A program made the translations under genes and the position numbers. A stretch of DNA of 48,415 nt from a virus. The DNA lies in the IMG/VR virus record IMGVR_UViG_3300032954_000026, positions 1 through 48,415 of that record; one strand, given 5' to 3'. Within the stretch, counting starts at the first letter, position 1. Each line of letters starts with the position of its first letter. The notes under the pieces are model-generated. The model was not told where the DNA came from. It saw only the letters and a program-made list of their open reading frames with translations, and did not search any database. Below, in pieces: positions 16,752 through 24,360 of the stretch.

Positions 16752-18614
16752 CTATCTGACGGGACAGATTCCGCCTTCGCATTCGAGTCCATCTACCATT
16801 CTACCCTCGCCCACGTCCTCAAAGTCGATGGGCTTTATTTTTGCAGATAGCTTTTCGTACTTCTCCCGGCTGATGGCTTCCTTGGGTGCTTGCTGAAACC
16901 CGTGATCCGAATGACAGAGGAAACTAATCGTCTTGATGTACTGTAGATTCTCTGCCAGCCATTGTTTAAGTTGGGGAATCTCTTCCCGTTTATAGTACAC
17001 AGTAACCGATACTGACTGATCGGCCCAGTGCTTTTGCGCCATCTTCAATATGTCTAGCTGCTTCCATGTATTCCAATCCTCATCTGCAACAGGGAATCCA
17101 TCGGGTGCTCGTTCATAGAAATCGACCACCATGGTATCCGGATTAGAAACTCCAAACTCTATCACAGGCTCCATATAATGGCCAGCCGCTCTTAGCTTAG
17201 GGATGAGTGGATCGTCCGCAGCAAAACGAACACGTTGGATGAAGTAGCGGGAGTAAGCAGCATGGATACCCTCGTATCCAGAGCAATCAAGCACCTTCGA
17301 CATTGTACCGGAGGGCTTGATGACTGTAGTACGCTTACTCCTAGGGATTCCAAGTTCCTTAGAATATTTCTCATCCTCAGCTTGGATTGCAGCATAAGCG
17401 CGATCCAGTGTGTCGGGTCGGAATAACGGAGACACCAGACAGCCTGTAATACCGTTGCCAGTCCTACGGTTTCGTTTGATAACTTCATCTGATACCTTAT
17501 GGTGGTAGTGTTCTAGGGTTACTCTCTTGGCGTATCTTTGCATGAGTCGGGCAGCTTCGGTAAATTCAGCTTCAGTTTCGGTATTGCATAAAGCGATTTC
17601 AGTGAGGTTACATGGCTCCCCGTTTTCGAGGGTAGCCTCAGCGCAAGGGTTAACTCCAATAGCTGTGTCGGGCTTAAGTTCTCCCATTCTGCCGTAACGT
17701 TGAATATTAGTTCTGTTAACGATTCCGAAAGGTTCTCCATGTTCATACGTTCTCCAAAATAGCGGGTGTAAGTCTTCTATGTCATCACAAACTACGCTAT
17801 AGTTTGCCTTGCTGCGATGTGCTGGAATTTGTCCTAAGTCCCAGCGTTTTGCCTTTAGATACTCTTTATCCCAGCAATCTCCAATGATTATGATTGCGCT
17901 TCGGCGGATGTTTCCGGCGACAACCATGTGGCCGATAGCTGTAAGGATATCAGCCGCATCGATGGGTCGGATTGCGCGTCCGGCCCTTGGAACCAAGACT
18001 GAACATAACGTGCGAATGAATTCGATAAGAGGCAAGGGTCCGCTGCTGACACCCCCGAAACCGAGAATAGCCTCTCCTTTCCCCCTAAGACATACCGTGC
18101 TGTAAGTGAAACTACGGCCTGTGACAAAGAAGGATTCGAGGCATCTGGTGATAAGTTCGCACCATCCTTCTCGTGAATCAGGGACGATAAAGTCTGCGTC
18201 TTTCGTGGGTCTATGGAGAATGGTAACATCTTTTCGCACCTTCGGTAGTTTAGAAGTGAATTTATGTTCTACGCTTAATCCTACCCCTCCCCCAAGCATG
18301 AGGAGATCGCAGGCTATTACAAAGTTAGTCCAATCTTCTGCGGTTAAAAACCAGCAATTGTTAAGTGCGGCCCCGCCGACACGAGCATGAGCAGGAGCAC
18401 CAGAGAACCAATAGCCTCTACCTGCTGGCCCTGCCTTACGTTCTCGGGCCAGTCTAATAAGCTCTTTGATTTCTGATTCGGGTACATTCTTACCGCGAAC
18501 GTTCCCCCCGATAGCCCTCTCTACTGTTTGGTCCCAGTTTTCCAGAACCCCATTGTCTTTGCGACTGTATGTTCGTCTGTATACTACTGTTGCTAGATTG
18601 CTAAACGGTTTCAT
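16752..18614 (-). CDS. nrdJ: Class II (adenosylcobalamin-dependent) ribonucleotide reductase
   Basis: 620 aa. Converts ribonucleotides to deoxyribonucleotides for phage DNA synthesis. The active-site pattern NPCAE (C324, E326) supplies the thiyl cysteine and glutamate. C87 (NNCWF) and C335 (CNLTEI) are the reducing pair, and the C-terminal CEGGICPVR (C612, C617) is the shuttle pair. Length and single-chain layout match monomeric, B12-dependent reductases of the Lactobacillus RTPR type; no small subunit or activase is seen. The start overlaps the upstream HNH gene by 14 bp, with AAGG before it. Confidence 0.92.
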   Translation of the reverse strand: MKPFSNLATVVYRRTYSRKDNGVLENWDQTVERAIGGNVRGKNVPESEIKELIRLARERKAGPAGRGYWFSGAPAHARVGGAALNNCWFLTAEDWTNFVIACDLLMLGGGVGLSVEHKFTSKLPKVRKDVTILHRPTKDADFIVPDSREGWCELITRCLESFFVTGRSFTYSTVCLRGKGEAILGFGGVSSGPLPLIEFIRTLCSVLVPRAGRAIRPIDAADILTAIGHMVVAGNIRRSAIIIIGDCWDKEYLKAKRWDLGQIPAHRSKANYSVVCDDIEDLHPLFWRTYEHGEPFGIVNRTNIQRYGRMGELKPDTAIGVNPCAEATLENGEPCNLTEIALCNTETEAEFTEAARLMQRYAKRVTLEHYHHKVSDEVIKRNRRTGNGITGCLVSPLFRPDTLDRAYAAIQAEDEKYSKELGIPRSKRTTVIKPSGTMSKVLDCSGYEGIHAAYSRYFIQRVRFAADDPLIPKLRAAGHYMEPVIEFGVSNPDTMVVDFYERAPDGFPVADEDWNTWKQLDILKMAQKHWADQSVSVTVYYKREEIPQLKQWLAENLQYIKTISFLCHSDHGFQQAPKEAISREKYEKLSAKIKPIDFEDVGEGRMVDGLECEGGICPVR

Positions 18615-19158
18615 GTATTGCCTTAAAATATTCTGTTATTTTGATTAATTCTTCAAGTGTAGCATCATTCTTAATTCGGTTGGCTCTAAAAGAAATAACA
18701 TGCACGTTTCCGACTACGTATCCTTTTTCCGGAACTATCCTGTCTACGGAAGGGCTGTTATCGGAATTCGTTCCTGATCCTGCGGAGCGAATTAATGGGA
18801 TTCCTAGAATCGGACATACCTCTGGTATTTTAAGTTCCTCTTTGGGTAGGTCAAAAGGTACTCCCAATCTTCTCGCCCTAGCTCTCATATTAAACCACAT
18901 GCTAGCCGTGGCTCGATCTTTCCATCTAACTAAAGATTTCTTTCTTACATAGTGGACTTTACAATATCCTCCCCTATCTATTCTACCTATATTATCACAT
19001 CCATCCGTCTTACACATTTTTCCGGTGCTTCTAATAGGCTTGTCTAAAGAAATTCCTCTCAACACTCTCATGTAGTGAGTATCACAGTATCCACGACCTC
19101 CGCTTCTTTCCGGACGATCACAATTTACTAGCTTACAAGTAGAGTTAGGTTTATTCAA
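18601..19158 (-). CDS. HNH-like homing endonuclease with two N-terminal zinc fingers
   Basis: 185 aa with a TTG start overlapping the previous stop. The N-terminus has two repeats of C-x4-C...GGRGYC-x2-HY and C-x4-C...RGGYC-x2-HY (about residues 8-30 and 49-70), DNA-binding zinc fingers. The C-terminal half has CPILGIPL, SPSVDRIVPEKGYVVGNVHVIS and RANRIKNDA, a known freestanding phage nuclease pattern with DR in place of DH. Its 3' end overlaps the reductase start and contains that gene's AAGG. It is a separate lineage from the endonuclease VII-like genes. Confidence 0.8.
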   Translation of the reverse strand: MNKPNSTCKLVNCDRPERSGGRGYCDTHYMRVLRGISLDKPIRSTGKMCKTDGCDNIGRIDRGGYCKVHYVRKKSLVRWKDRATASMWFNMRARARRLGVPFDLPKEELKIPEVCPILGIPLIRSAGSGTNSDNSPSVDRIVPEKGYVVGNVHVISFRANRIKNDATLEELIKITEYFKAIHETV

Positions 19159-19534
19159 GGTCTGCTATTTTAATCCCCCTTCTATTTGCAACCAGACTTT
19201 GGGCAAGAACTTCAATAGTCAATTCTACCGGCCATTTTTTCTTTTTCTTTTTACTAAGTGTTGCTACGTACACAAATCGTATATGTAGCAATTCATGAAC
19301 TAATGTTACTTCGATATCCCGTACACCTTTCATCTCGTCTGGTATGGTAAGGGGATCGAATATGGTAATATGGCTGTGTTCGTAGTTTGGGTCCATGCTG
19401 TTCTCCCCAAACCCTCTGCCCTTTTCCCATTTCTTCATCTCGGCAGAAATGGTCCAGTTCTGTAAGCGAAGCTGTGGTACCCAATAACTAAGATCGTTCT
19501 TTAGTTTTATGATCCTATGATTTACTTTTTTCAT
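19151..19534 (-). CDS. HExxH zinc metalloprotease-like protein
   Basis: 127 aa. VTLVHELLHIRF places HExxH at residues 80-84, with a downstream Glu (VELTIEVLAQ, about residue 106) as possible third ligand. The rest resembles small SprT/M48-like phage metallopeptidases: an N-terminal helix plus strands (WTISAEM, HITIFDP). No signal peptide, so cytoplasmic. It overlaps both neighbours in the operon. The target is unknown. A second, exported HExxH protein is encoded at 34731. Confidence 0.75.
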   Translation of the reverse strand: MKKVNHRIIKLKNDLSYWVPQLRLQNWTISAEMKKWEKGRGFGENSMDPNYEHSHITIFDPLTIPDEMKGVRDIEVTLVHELLHIRFVYVATLSKKKKKKWPVELTIEVLAQSLVANRRGIKIADLE

Positions 19535-19838
19535 CTATGAGACGCATTCTTTCTATAATAAGTCTTTCTGTAAAAGCTAGTGCTCTCCAACTCATCTTCC
19601 CGGCATGGAGTACCCCGTCATCATCCATATCGTATCTCTCCATATAATGGCGTATAAGAGCATCTGATTCGTCGTAGGACTTTGATTTATCCCAATGAAG
19701 AGGCTGACCATTAAGGTGTTGTTTGTTACCGGCTACGCTGGCTTTGCTGACTTCGGCAAGAGCAAGAGGGAAGTAGTCTAACACGCCTGTTCCGATGGGG
19801 AGATTCTTTCTTTCTTTATAATCCCTTGGCAAGCTCAT
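19515..19838 (-). CDS. DUF5664-type dATP/dGTP diphosphohydrolase-like protein
   Basis: 107 aa. The pattern GVLDYFPLALAEVSKAS, GNKQHLNGQPLHWD, YDESDALIRHYMER and HAGKMSWRALAFTERL matches the small phage family annotated as dATP/dGTP diphosphohydrolase N-terminal domain (DUF5664). Members are proposed to hydrolyse deoxynucleotides. A GGAG lies eight bases before the ATG, and the gene overlaps the deoxynucleotidase upstream by 23 bp. With the reductase, the deoxynucleotidase and the DUF550 enzyme at 42787 it completes a dNTP-pool set. Family from pattern memory, activity inferred. Confidence 0.65.
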   Translation of the reverse strand: MSLPRDYKERKNLPIGTGVLDYFPLALAEVSKASVAGNKQHLNGQPLHWDKSKSYDESDALIRHYMERYDMDDDGVLHAGKMSWRALAFTERLIIERMRLIDEKSKS

Positions 19839-20394
19839 CTATAAACTCCTCAAAGTTATGAACGCGGATACCTATAGTTGCGTCTTGGTTATGTGAAGAA
19901 TCCTGAAGGAATAATTTTACGGTCCCTAAGTGGTTGTTTATGTCTATGAGATTTTCTGGCTTGTCATCTAGAAAGATGTTCAATCCAAGTGCGGCTGCTA
20001 TGGCCCCTTTGTGTTTGGTGATAATTACGGTAGGAAAATCTACCTGTAATGCTTCTAACCAGAACTGAGTCTGTACCTGTACGGGATCGCCTTTGGTCTC
20101 AATACGATTACTGATGAAGTATATTTCATGCCGTCTTGTCAGATGGCGAAGATTCGCAATCACTCCCGGCATAGGTCTAGGATACTTCTCGAACCAGTTT
20201 TCCGTGTTTTGAATTCGATTCCATATACGACTCTGTTCTTTCGTATTCATCCAGTTAGAGAAATCCCAATCAACAGGTTCGCCTAACATTTGCCTATCTA
20301 GAACCATAGCGGCTTCGTTTCTGAAAGCTCCTATGAAATCCGCAATACATCCGTCTATATCCAGCCCGATCTTTAATCTGCGTGTGTCTGACAT
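19816..20394 (-). CDS. HAD-family 5'(3')-deoxyribonucleotidase
   Basis: 192 aa from the ATG at 20394, preceded by AAAGGA; the longer frame to 20508 adds an unlikely basic N-terminus. LKIGLDIDGCIADF carries the DxDG nucleophile motif, YFISNR the second HAD motif, a Lys lies in TKHKG, and NIFLDDKPENL gives the final DD. The layout matches NT5C-type deoxynucleotidases, which dephosphorylate dNMPs. It sits directly upstream of the DUF5664 gene and near the reductase, consistent with pool balancing or scavenging from degraded host DNA. Confidence 0.82.
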   Translation of the reverse strand: MSDTRRLKIGLDIDGCIADFIGAFRNEAAMVLDRQMLGEPVDWDFSNWMNTKEQSRIWNRIQNTENWFEKYPRPMPGVIANLRHLTRRHEIYFISNRIETKGDPVQVQTQFWLEALQVDFPTVIITKHKGAIAAALGLNIFLDDKPENLIDINNHLGTVKLFLQDSSHNQDATIGIRVHNFEEFIDELAKGL

Positions 20395-20681
20395 GGCATT
20401 CCTTTGTATCCGTCTCGTAGGATTCCGGTTTTCTTGGTACCAAGAAACACGTAACTTTGGTAATCCAAAACTATGATCTCTCCGTAGGACCAATCGCTGT
20501 TGGCGCATAGAAGAGCTACGTACTCTTGCGCCGTTTCGAGCGCGGCTTGGATATCTTGACCAAGGACTTGGATGACTTCGGTTTCGTTGATGTAGACAAG
20601 ATTTTGGTTTGTGCTGGCGATGCCGGAAGGCTTGTATTTTTTGATTGCAACTTTGTAGATATTTGAGAAGTCAGGTTCCAT
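20373..20681 (-). CDS. Unknown small protein
   Basis: 102 aa, soluble, no recognised motif. The ATG has AGGCGG about eight bases upstream. It overlaps the nucleotidase start by 22 bp. A second long frame (20516-20893) runs through its 5' half on the same strand. This one looks more protein-like in the shared region, with regular hydrophobic spacing and ordinary composition. Confidence 0.6.
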   Translation of the reverse strand: MEPDFSNIYKVAIKKYKPSGIASTNQNLVYINETEVIQVLGQDIQAALETAQEYVALLCANSDWSYGEIIVLDYQSYVFLGTKKTGILRDGYKGMPCQTHAD

Positions 20682-20893
20682 ATTTTTACCGCCTGTATAC
20701 GTTCCTTTTTGCAGTACTTATCTATCTCTTTATGCACAGTAAGAATAGAGCTATCGGAAGGCCAATAGATTTTGTAGGTAAGTTCTATTTTACCACACTT
20801 CTCTATGGCTTCAAACTGGTATAGAAATTTTCTTTTAAGTGGAAAAAGCTTAAGGTAAAAACTTATGTTCATATCCATCCGTATGGCATCCAC
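20516..20893 (-). CDS. Possible gene with long same-strand overlap, unknown
   Basis: 125 aa if the whole frame is used. The first 70 residues look like a normal protein (IEKCGKIELTYKIYWPSDS, EIDKYCKKER). The last 55 are Ser/Lys/Thr-rich and coincide with the start of the 20681 gene in another frame, so they may be a read-through shadow. Either a real long overlap exists or a short gene has lost its stop through a frameshift. Kept at low confidence because the N-terminal part is otherwise unexplained DNA. Confidence 0.4.
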   Translation of the reverse strand: MDAIRMDMNISFYLKLFPLKRKFLYQFEAIEKCGKIELTYKIYWPSDSSILTVHKEIDKYCKKERIQAVKIWNLTSQISTKLQSKNTSLPASPAQTKILSTSTKPKSSKSLVKISKPRSKRRKST

Positions 20894-21026
20894 AATTTTT
20901 ACAAAGGACTACGACTGGTCTTATTTTGCCTTTGTTTACCTTATATTGCTTAGTAATCGAACAATTTCTACAATTAATTTTGACCTTATAGGTTACTGAA
21001 GAGGGGAATAGTTTTTGCCAAAACAT
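20850..21026 (-). CDS. Mini zinc-ribbon protein (58 aa)
   Basis: 58 aa from an ATG at 21026, overlapping the end of the HNH gene by 34 bp. CRNC (residues 19-22) and CKNCGC (42-47) form a zinc ribbon; the protein is otherwise basic (KQYKVNKGKIR). It fills most of the interval between the HNH gene and the next genes. The start has only a distant GAGG. Confidence 0.6.
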   Translation of the reverse strand: MFWQKLFPSSVTYKVKINCRNCSITKQYKVNKGKIRPVVVLCKNCGCHTDGYEHKFLP

Positions 21027-21334
21027 TTTCTGTAATACCTCGCGAATTCTTTAGGGGTTCTGTCTGCTTTGAGATTGTTACACTCTTCGCAGGCGGGTAC
21101 TAGATTTGCGGGGAGATTGGTGCCTCCCCGCGAGATTGGTATTTGGTGATCCACTGTAACGTTCCCGGCATGAAGCTTCTTACCGCAATACCGGCAACAC
21201 CATTTGTAATACTCCACCCTGAGGTACCACTTATCGAGAGGGAACCGTCCGGGTTTGGCGAACTTTCTGTGAACTCTGTTACGCTTTCGCGGGAGTTTCT
21301 TCTGGGGAAGCTGCCGCTTTTTCTCTCGGCGCAT
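20993..21334 (-). CDS. Classical HNH endonuclease
   Basis: 113 aa, strongly basic N-terminus. CRYCGKKL, VTVDHQIPISRGGTNLPANLVPACEECNNLKADRTP is the typical HNH_1 core, with His of VDH, Asn of NL and the CxxC/CxxC zinc knuckle. It is the McrA-like HNH type, distinct from the endonuclease VII group. The ATG overlaps the stop of the metallophosphoesterase. Most likely another mobile freestanding endonuclease; a packaging-type HNH is less likely because no terminase is nearby. Confidence 0.85.
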   Translation of the reverse strand: MRREKKRQLPQKKLPRKRNRVHRKFAKPGRFPLDKWYLRVEYYKWCCRYCGKKLHAGNVTVDHQIPISRGGTNLPANLVPACEECNNLKADRTPKEFARYYRKCFGKNYSPLQ

Positions 21335-22335
21335 TAGAATCTATTCTCGTAAAATTTCCTATCGTAGAATGGTACCCACTCCACCACAAACCTCGTGACG
21401 ATACCGCGATCATCGAGTTTGATTTTAATGATTGAATACCCCACCATGGCTTGTAGTTTGCGCTTACGCATGAAGAGAGTCTGATCCTCTGCGCACCCTC
21501 CCTGTACGGTATAGACTTCTCGGGGGTACCCATAGTTGAACTTGTGGTAGTGTCCAGCCAATTCGATCCTAGGCTTGTCTCCCCCCTGATAACTCTCTAC
21601 ACGTTTCTGGTCGGTATAGCTAATGGCATAGCTCGATCCCCCTCCGGGATGGACTACCCTCATTGCTGAGCTACCTTCTCCGTATGTAAGCCTTACGTCT
21701 GCCTCTGCGTATCCTAGGTACTTAAGATCGTCCCTACCTTGGTCCTTGGCCCTCATTTCCATATAGCGACCGATCTCGATACCTTCACGCTGCTGATACC
21801 AGCCCTCGTGATCGTCACCAGCAACAAAGTAAGTGGTAATGTCTGGATAGCAGGGATGTTTATCAATCCAATAGTCTACTTGATTATCCATACCGGGAGC
21901 CGTAACTAGTTCTGTTTTGTTGAACTTAGCCTCCCCGTCTATGGGATTCCCGGCATCAAACGCTATGGTGATCCCCTCAGAGTGGAAATGTTTATATGCA
22001 GCCTCTTGCACATCCAACCTAGAGTGTTTGTTGCAGAGATGTTTATCTGTTACAAACCCAAACTTGAAAGTCCAAAAGTCATTGCTGCCCTGAAGCTCCA
22101 GATTACCCGGCTCTAGATGAATACCGTCCTTAAGATCGTAGTAGGTCTCTCCATTACGGACGTGCTCATAGATCATACTCCCTGTCTTTGCCATGTCGGT
22201 AATAGCAGAGTACACGTTTTTCGTAGAGGAGCCAAGAAGCTTAGCCAAAGCTTCTAAGGTAGTAGGACCCTTTTTCAATAGTCTACGAATCTCACTAGGG
22301 TCTATTGGCTGGTCTAAAACATCTTTAACTTTCAT
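21334..22335 (-). CDS. Winged-helix plus calcineurin-like metallophosphoesterase
   Basis: 333 aa. Residues 1-70 form a winged-helix-like domain (TLEALAKLLGSSTKNVYSAI). The rest is a metallophosphoesterase: FVTDKHLCNK (motif I), FDAGNPIDGEA (motif II), VAGDDHEGWY (motif III, GDDHE where GNHE is usual) and GHYHKFNYG (motif IV). Motif II has GN where the usual metal-ligand pattern is GD. This arrangement recurs in phages, often next to recombination genes, and may be a DNA phosphatase or nuclease akin to Mre11/SbcD. The fused wHTH suggests action on specific DNA or a regulatory link. Confidence 0.78.
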   Translation of the reverse strand: MKVKDVLDQPIDPSEIRRLLKKGPTTLEALAKLLGSSTKNVYSAITDMAKTGSMIYEHVRNGETYYDLKDGIHLEPGNLELQGSNDFWTFKFGFVTDKHLCNKHSRLDVQEAAYKHFHSEGITIAFDAGNPIDGEAKFNKTELVTAPGMDNQVDYWIDKHPCYPDITTYFVAGDDHEGWYQQREGIEIGRYMEMRAKDQGRDDLKYLGYAEADVRLTYGEGSSAMRVVHPGGGSSYAISYTDQKRVESYQGGDKPRIELAGHYHKFNYGYPREVYTVQGGCAEDQTLFMRKRKLQAMVGYSIIKIKLDDRGIVTRFVVEWVPFYDRKFYENRF

Positions 22336-22567
22336 TATCTATACGTTTCCTGAATTCTTCTAGCGCGGTAAGCGATCCGTAATACACATTGCCCCCAAAG
22401 TATTCTCGGTGCAGCCCGAGCCGTCTAGAACTTTTAATAGTTGAGTGGGCAACATCGAACTTTGTAGATAGTTCGGCCACGGTATATACTTCATCCTGTG
22501 GGGAGGAAGCAAGGAATTTTAATATAGCATCTACCCCGGTGGAAAGAACTACCTCAGAAATTTTCAT
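22325..22567 (-). CDS. Small winged-helix DNA-binding protein
   Basis: 80 aa. EVYTVAELSTKFDVAHSTIKSSRRLGLHREYF is a helix-turn-helix with a following wing (GGNVYYG). It ends inside the start of the wHTH-metallophosphoesterase gene (11 bp overlap), whose N-terminal domain has a similar plan; the two may bind related sites. Candidate autoregulator or DNA-processing partner. Confidence 0.65.
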   Translation of the reverse strand: MKISEVVLSTGVDAILKFLASSPQDEVYTVAELSTKFDVAHSTIKSSRRLGLHREYFGGNVYYGSLTALEEFRKRIDNES

Positions 22568-22709
22568 CGGTTTCCTCTACGGTACCTACTGTTGCGCACA
22601 AATCGTAGGGTAAATATTCCATTGTGTCTTCAACGGCTTCTTTAATGCCGTCCTCGTCTAATTCTTCTGTGTCATCATCGACCCGGATAAGTACTTTATA
22701 ATATCTCAT
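22554..22709 (-). CDS. Small acidic protein (51 aa)
   Basis: 51 aa from an ATG at 22709 with AAGGA nine bases upstream. Highly acidic (DDDTEELDED, VEETDENF), starting MRYYKVLIRV, so one strand then helix. It overlaps the wHTH gene by 14 bp and the mini-ORF before it by four bases. DNA-mimic or enzyme-inhibitor roles are common for such early phage peptides, but that is speculation. Confidence 0.6.
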   Translation of the reverse strand: MRYYKVLIRVDDDTEELDEDGIKEAVEDTMEYLPYDLCATVGTVEETDENF

Positions 22710-22777
22710 TCTCTGTCCTTATCTGTCCAATTACTAAACGTAATTCCTTTGACTATTTTTTGTTTTGAGACTTTCAT
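22706..22777 (-). CDS. Possible 23-aa coupled mini-ORF
   Basis: The ATG follows the TAA of the upstream membrane gene directly (TAAATG) and its TGA overlaps the next ATG (ATGA). The peptide is MKVSKQKIVK-GITFSNWTDKDRE. Junctions are typical of this operon, but the length is at the limit of what can be supported. It may be a translated spacer that couples its neighbours. Confidence 0.35.
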   Translation of the reverse strand: MKVSKQKIVKGITFSNWTDKDRE

Positions 22778-23491
22778 TTAGTAGATGTGTCCAGCGATGA
22801 ACCCACTAATAAACCCTGCGCCAAACCATTTAAGTCTGCTGAATATTCCCGAGATTTTAGCTTTCTTCAATTGGGCTTCATAAGACTTCTTCTGGTCCGC
22901 GTTTTCGGCTTTTAGTCCGGTGTTAAGTTGATTACATGAATTGACTTCATCTGTCAAGCCTGCGATCTGCTTCGTGTTGTTGGTGTTTATGAGTTGTTCA
23001 GACTTTAGTTGTGCCTGAAGCGATGGCACATCTTCTAGTTGCTGGGTTACTCCTACAGATTGATCGTGATTAAGTTGAACCCCCTGATCGTTACTCTGGA
23101 CGTTCTTTTGGTTGGTTAGCTGCGCGATTCTATCGGCTAGCTGCTGATTGCTAAGTTGGGCATCTAAGGCTTGCTGCTTTGCTGCTTGCTGATACGCTGC
23201 CTGTGCTTGTGCGGCAAGTTGAGTATTCTGTGCCGTGACCTGCGTAATGATCTGCTGTGTGGTCTGCTTTAAATCGTCAAACTGTGCTTGGAGTTGTTTA
23301 TTCACGTCCTTCTGATTGAGAAGGGTACTAGCAGTGCTGACTACTTCTTGGCTGGCCAGATCGTAATGCTTATCAAGCCAATGCCTTCCGATGTAGATAA
23401 GAGCACTCACGGCAATCACAATAATGATTAGCCTCTCGTGTTTCTGAATCCAAGTCTTTGTTTCAGTTATCGTCGTTGTCGGGTCCGTCAT
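22778..23491 (-). CDS. Coiled-coil membrane protein with N- and C-terminal transmembrane segments
   Basis: 237 aa from the ATG at 23491 (AAGGA upstream, within the HNH gene). A TM helix at about residues 21-37 (LIIIVIAVSALIYIG) precedes a long Gln/Ala-rich coiled coil (about 45-205). The C-terminus has a Gly-rich hydrophobic segment (WFGAGFISGFIAGHIY). A large coiled domain anchored at both ends could be a spanin-like or envelope-spanning protein, or an ejection or superinfection factor. No lipobox. Not next to the lysozyme, so a lysis role is uncertain. Confidence 0.65.
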   Translation of the reverse strand: MTDPTTTITETKTWIQKHERLIIIVIAVSALIYIGRHWLDKHYDLASQEVVSTASTLLNQKDVNKQLQAQFDDLKQTTQQIITQVTAQNTQLAAQAQAAYQQAAKQQALDAQLSNQQLADRIAQLTNQKNVQSNDQGVQLNHDQSVGVTQQLEDVPSLQAQLKSEQLINTNNTKQIAGLTDEVNSCNQLNTGLKAENADQKKSYEAQLKKAKISGIFSRLKWFGAGFISGFIAGHIY

Positions 23492-23951
23492 CTTCAAATC
23501 CTTGTCTTGGTCCCACCGCATCTAGCCAGTCGTAGTATTTTTGTAGATACTCTGCTGCCCTTATCATCTTCCGAGGATCGTCAAAGAATACTCTGATACC
23601 TCTGTTACACGGAAAACATATAATACCTCGGACACTCATGCGGCGTAATTTTTCTTTTACTTTTGCTCGGGCTAGCGGCTTAGTCTCCGCATATTCACAA
23701 AAATCCAGAAGGTGTCCGGGAATCGAATCGGGATAAGCAGCCCATCGTTTATTTCCAAGTTTCTTGGAGAGTATTTTCCAGTTCTGGATTTTATGGTCGT
23801 GGTCTACATGAAGAGAACGGGTTTTAGGAAGTGACCCGCATATTTTACATCCCCCGCCTTGCCGCACTATCTGTGTGTTGTATTCTTCCTCAGTAATGCC
23901 GTACTTTTTACGTAGCGATCTATCTCTAGCTGTAAGCTTACGTGTCATCAA
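23463..23951 (-). CDS. Endonuclease VII-type HNH homing endonuclease
   Basis: 162 aa. CKICGS, LHVDHDHKIQNW, SVRGIICFPCN, FFDDP and RAAEYLQKYYDWL form the endonuclease VII core, with a longer insertion (about 45 residues) between the DHDH and CxxC halves. It lacks the N-terminal zinc module of its relatives. The ATG overlaps the stop of the 58-aa gene upstream, and the 3' end overlaps the coiled-coil membrane gene by 29 bp and supplies its AAGGA. Confidence 0.82.
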   Translation of the reverse strand: MMTRKLTARDRSLRKKYGITEEEYNTQIVRQGGGCKICGSLPKTRSLHVDHDHKIQNWKILSKKLGNKRWAAYPDSIPGHLLDFCEYAETKPLARAKVKEKLRRMSVRGIICFPCNRGIRVFFDDPRKMIRAAEYLQKYYDWLDAVGPRQGFEDDGPDNDDN

Positions 23952-24124
23952 TCGTCCCCCGCAAACTCCACCTTAATGATTGTTTCTTGATTGCTGCTTA
24001 TTTTGTCTTGCGCTTTGTGCATGGCTTCATTAGGGCTTCCGGCTTGAACCTCGAAGCTACGCTCTCCGTACTCTCCATCCTCTTCGTCTGAGAACGGAGT
24101 TTGAACCACAATCGTATACCACAT
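23948..24124 (-). CDS. Small acidic protein (58 aa)
   Basis: 58 aa, ATG at 24124 overlapping the previous stop (TAATG). Strand-helix-strand plan: WYTIVVQTPF, EAMHKAQDKIS, IIKVEFAGDD. The body resembles a small alpha/beta domain. It fills what would otherwise be a gap. Function unknown. Confidence 0.65.
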   Translation of the reverse strand: MWYTIVVQTPFSDEEDGEYGERSFEVQAGSPNEAMHKAQDKISSNQETIIKVEFAGDD

Positions 24125-24360
24125 TACTCAACCTCTATTACCGTAGTATCTTCCCGATAGCTCACTGTTCCTTGTAACTCAATCCAAGCTCGGGGGTTCT
24201 GCGGCTTAGCGGGGTTGAATACTGTAGTTGCAACCAGTCTTCCTTTGTATCTAATCTCTACTACTTCAGACATATTACACGACTTAGAAGTGTGCGCTGA
24301 CCACACTCTTTTGTCTTTGCGTTGCATGTTAATCCGATTAAAATGAAGCTTTATCTTCAC
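24124..24360 (-). CDS. Unknown conserved-looking small protein
   Basis: 78 aa, beta-rich (VVEIRYKGRLVATTVFN, AWIELQGTVSYRED, TTVIEVE). Overlaps both neighbours by one to four bases. No motif recognised. Confidence 0.6.
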   Translation of the reverse strand: MKIKLHFNRINMQRKDKRVWSAHTSKSCNMSEVVEIRYKGRLVATTVFNPAKPQNPRAWIELQGTVSYREDTTVIEVE

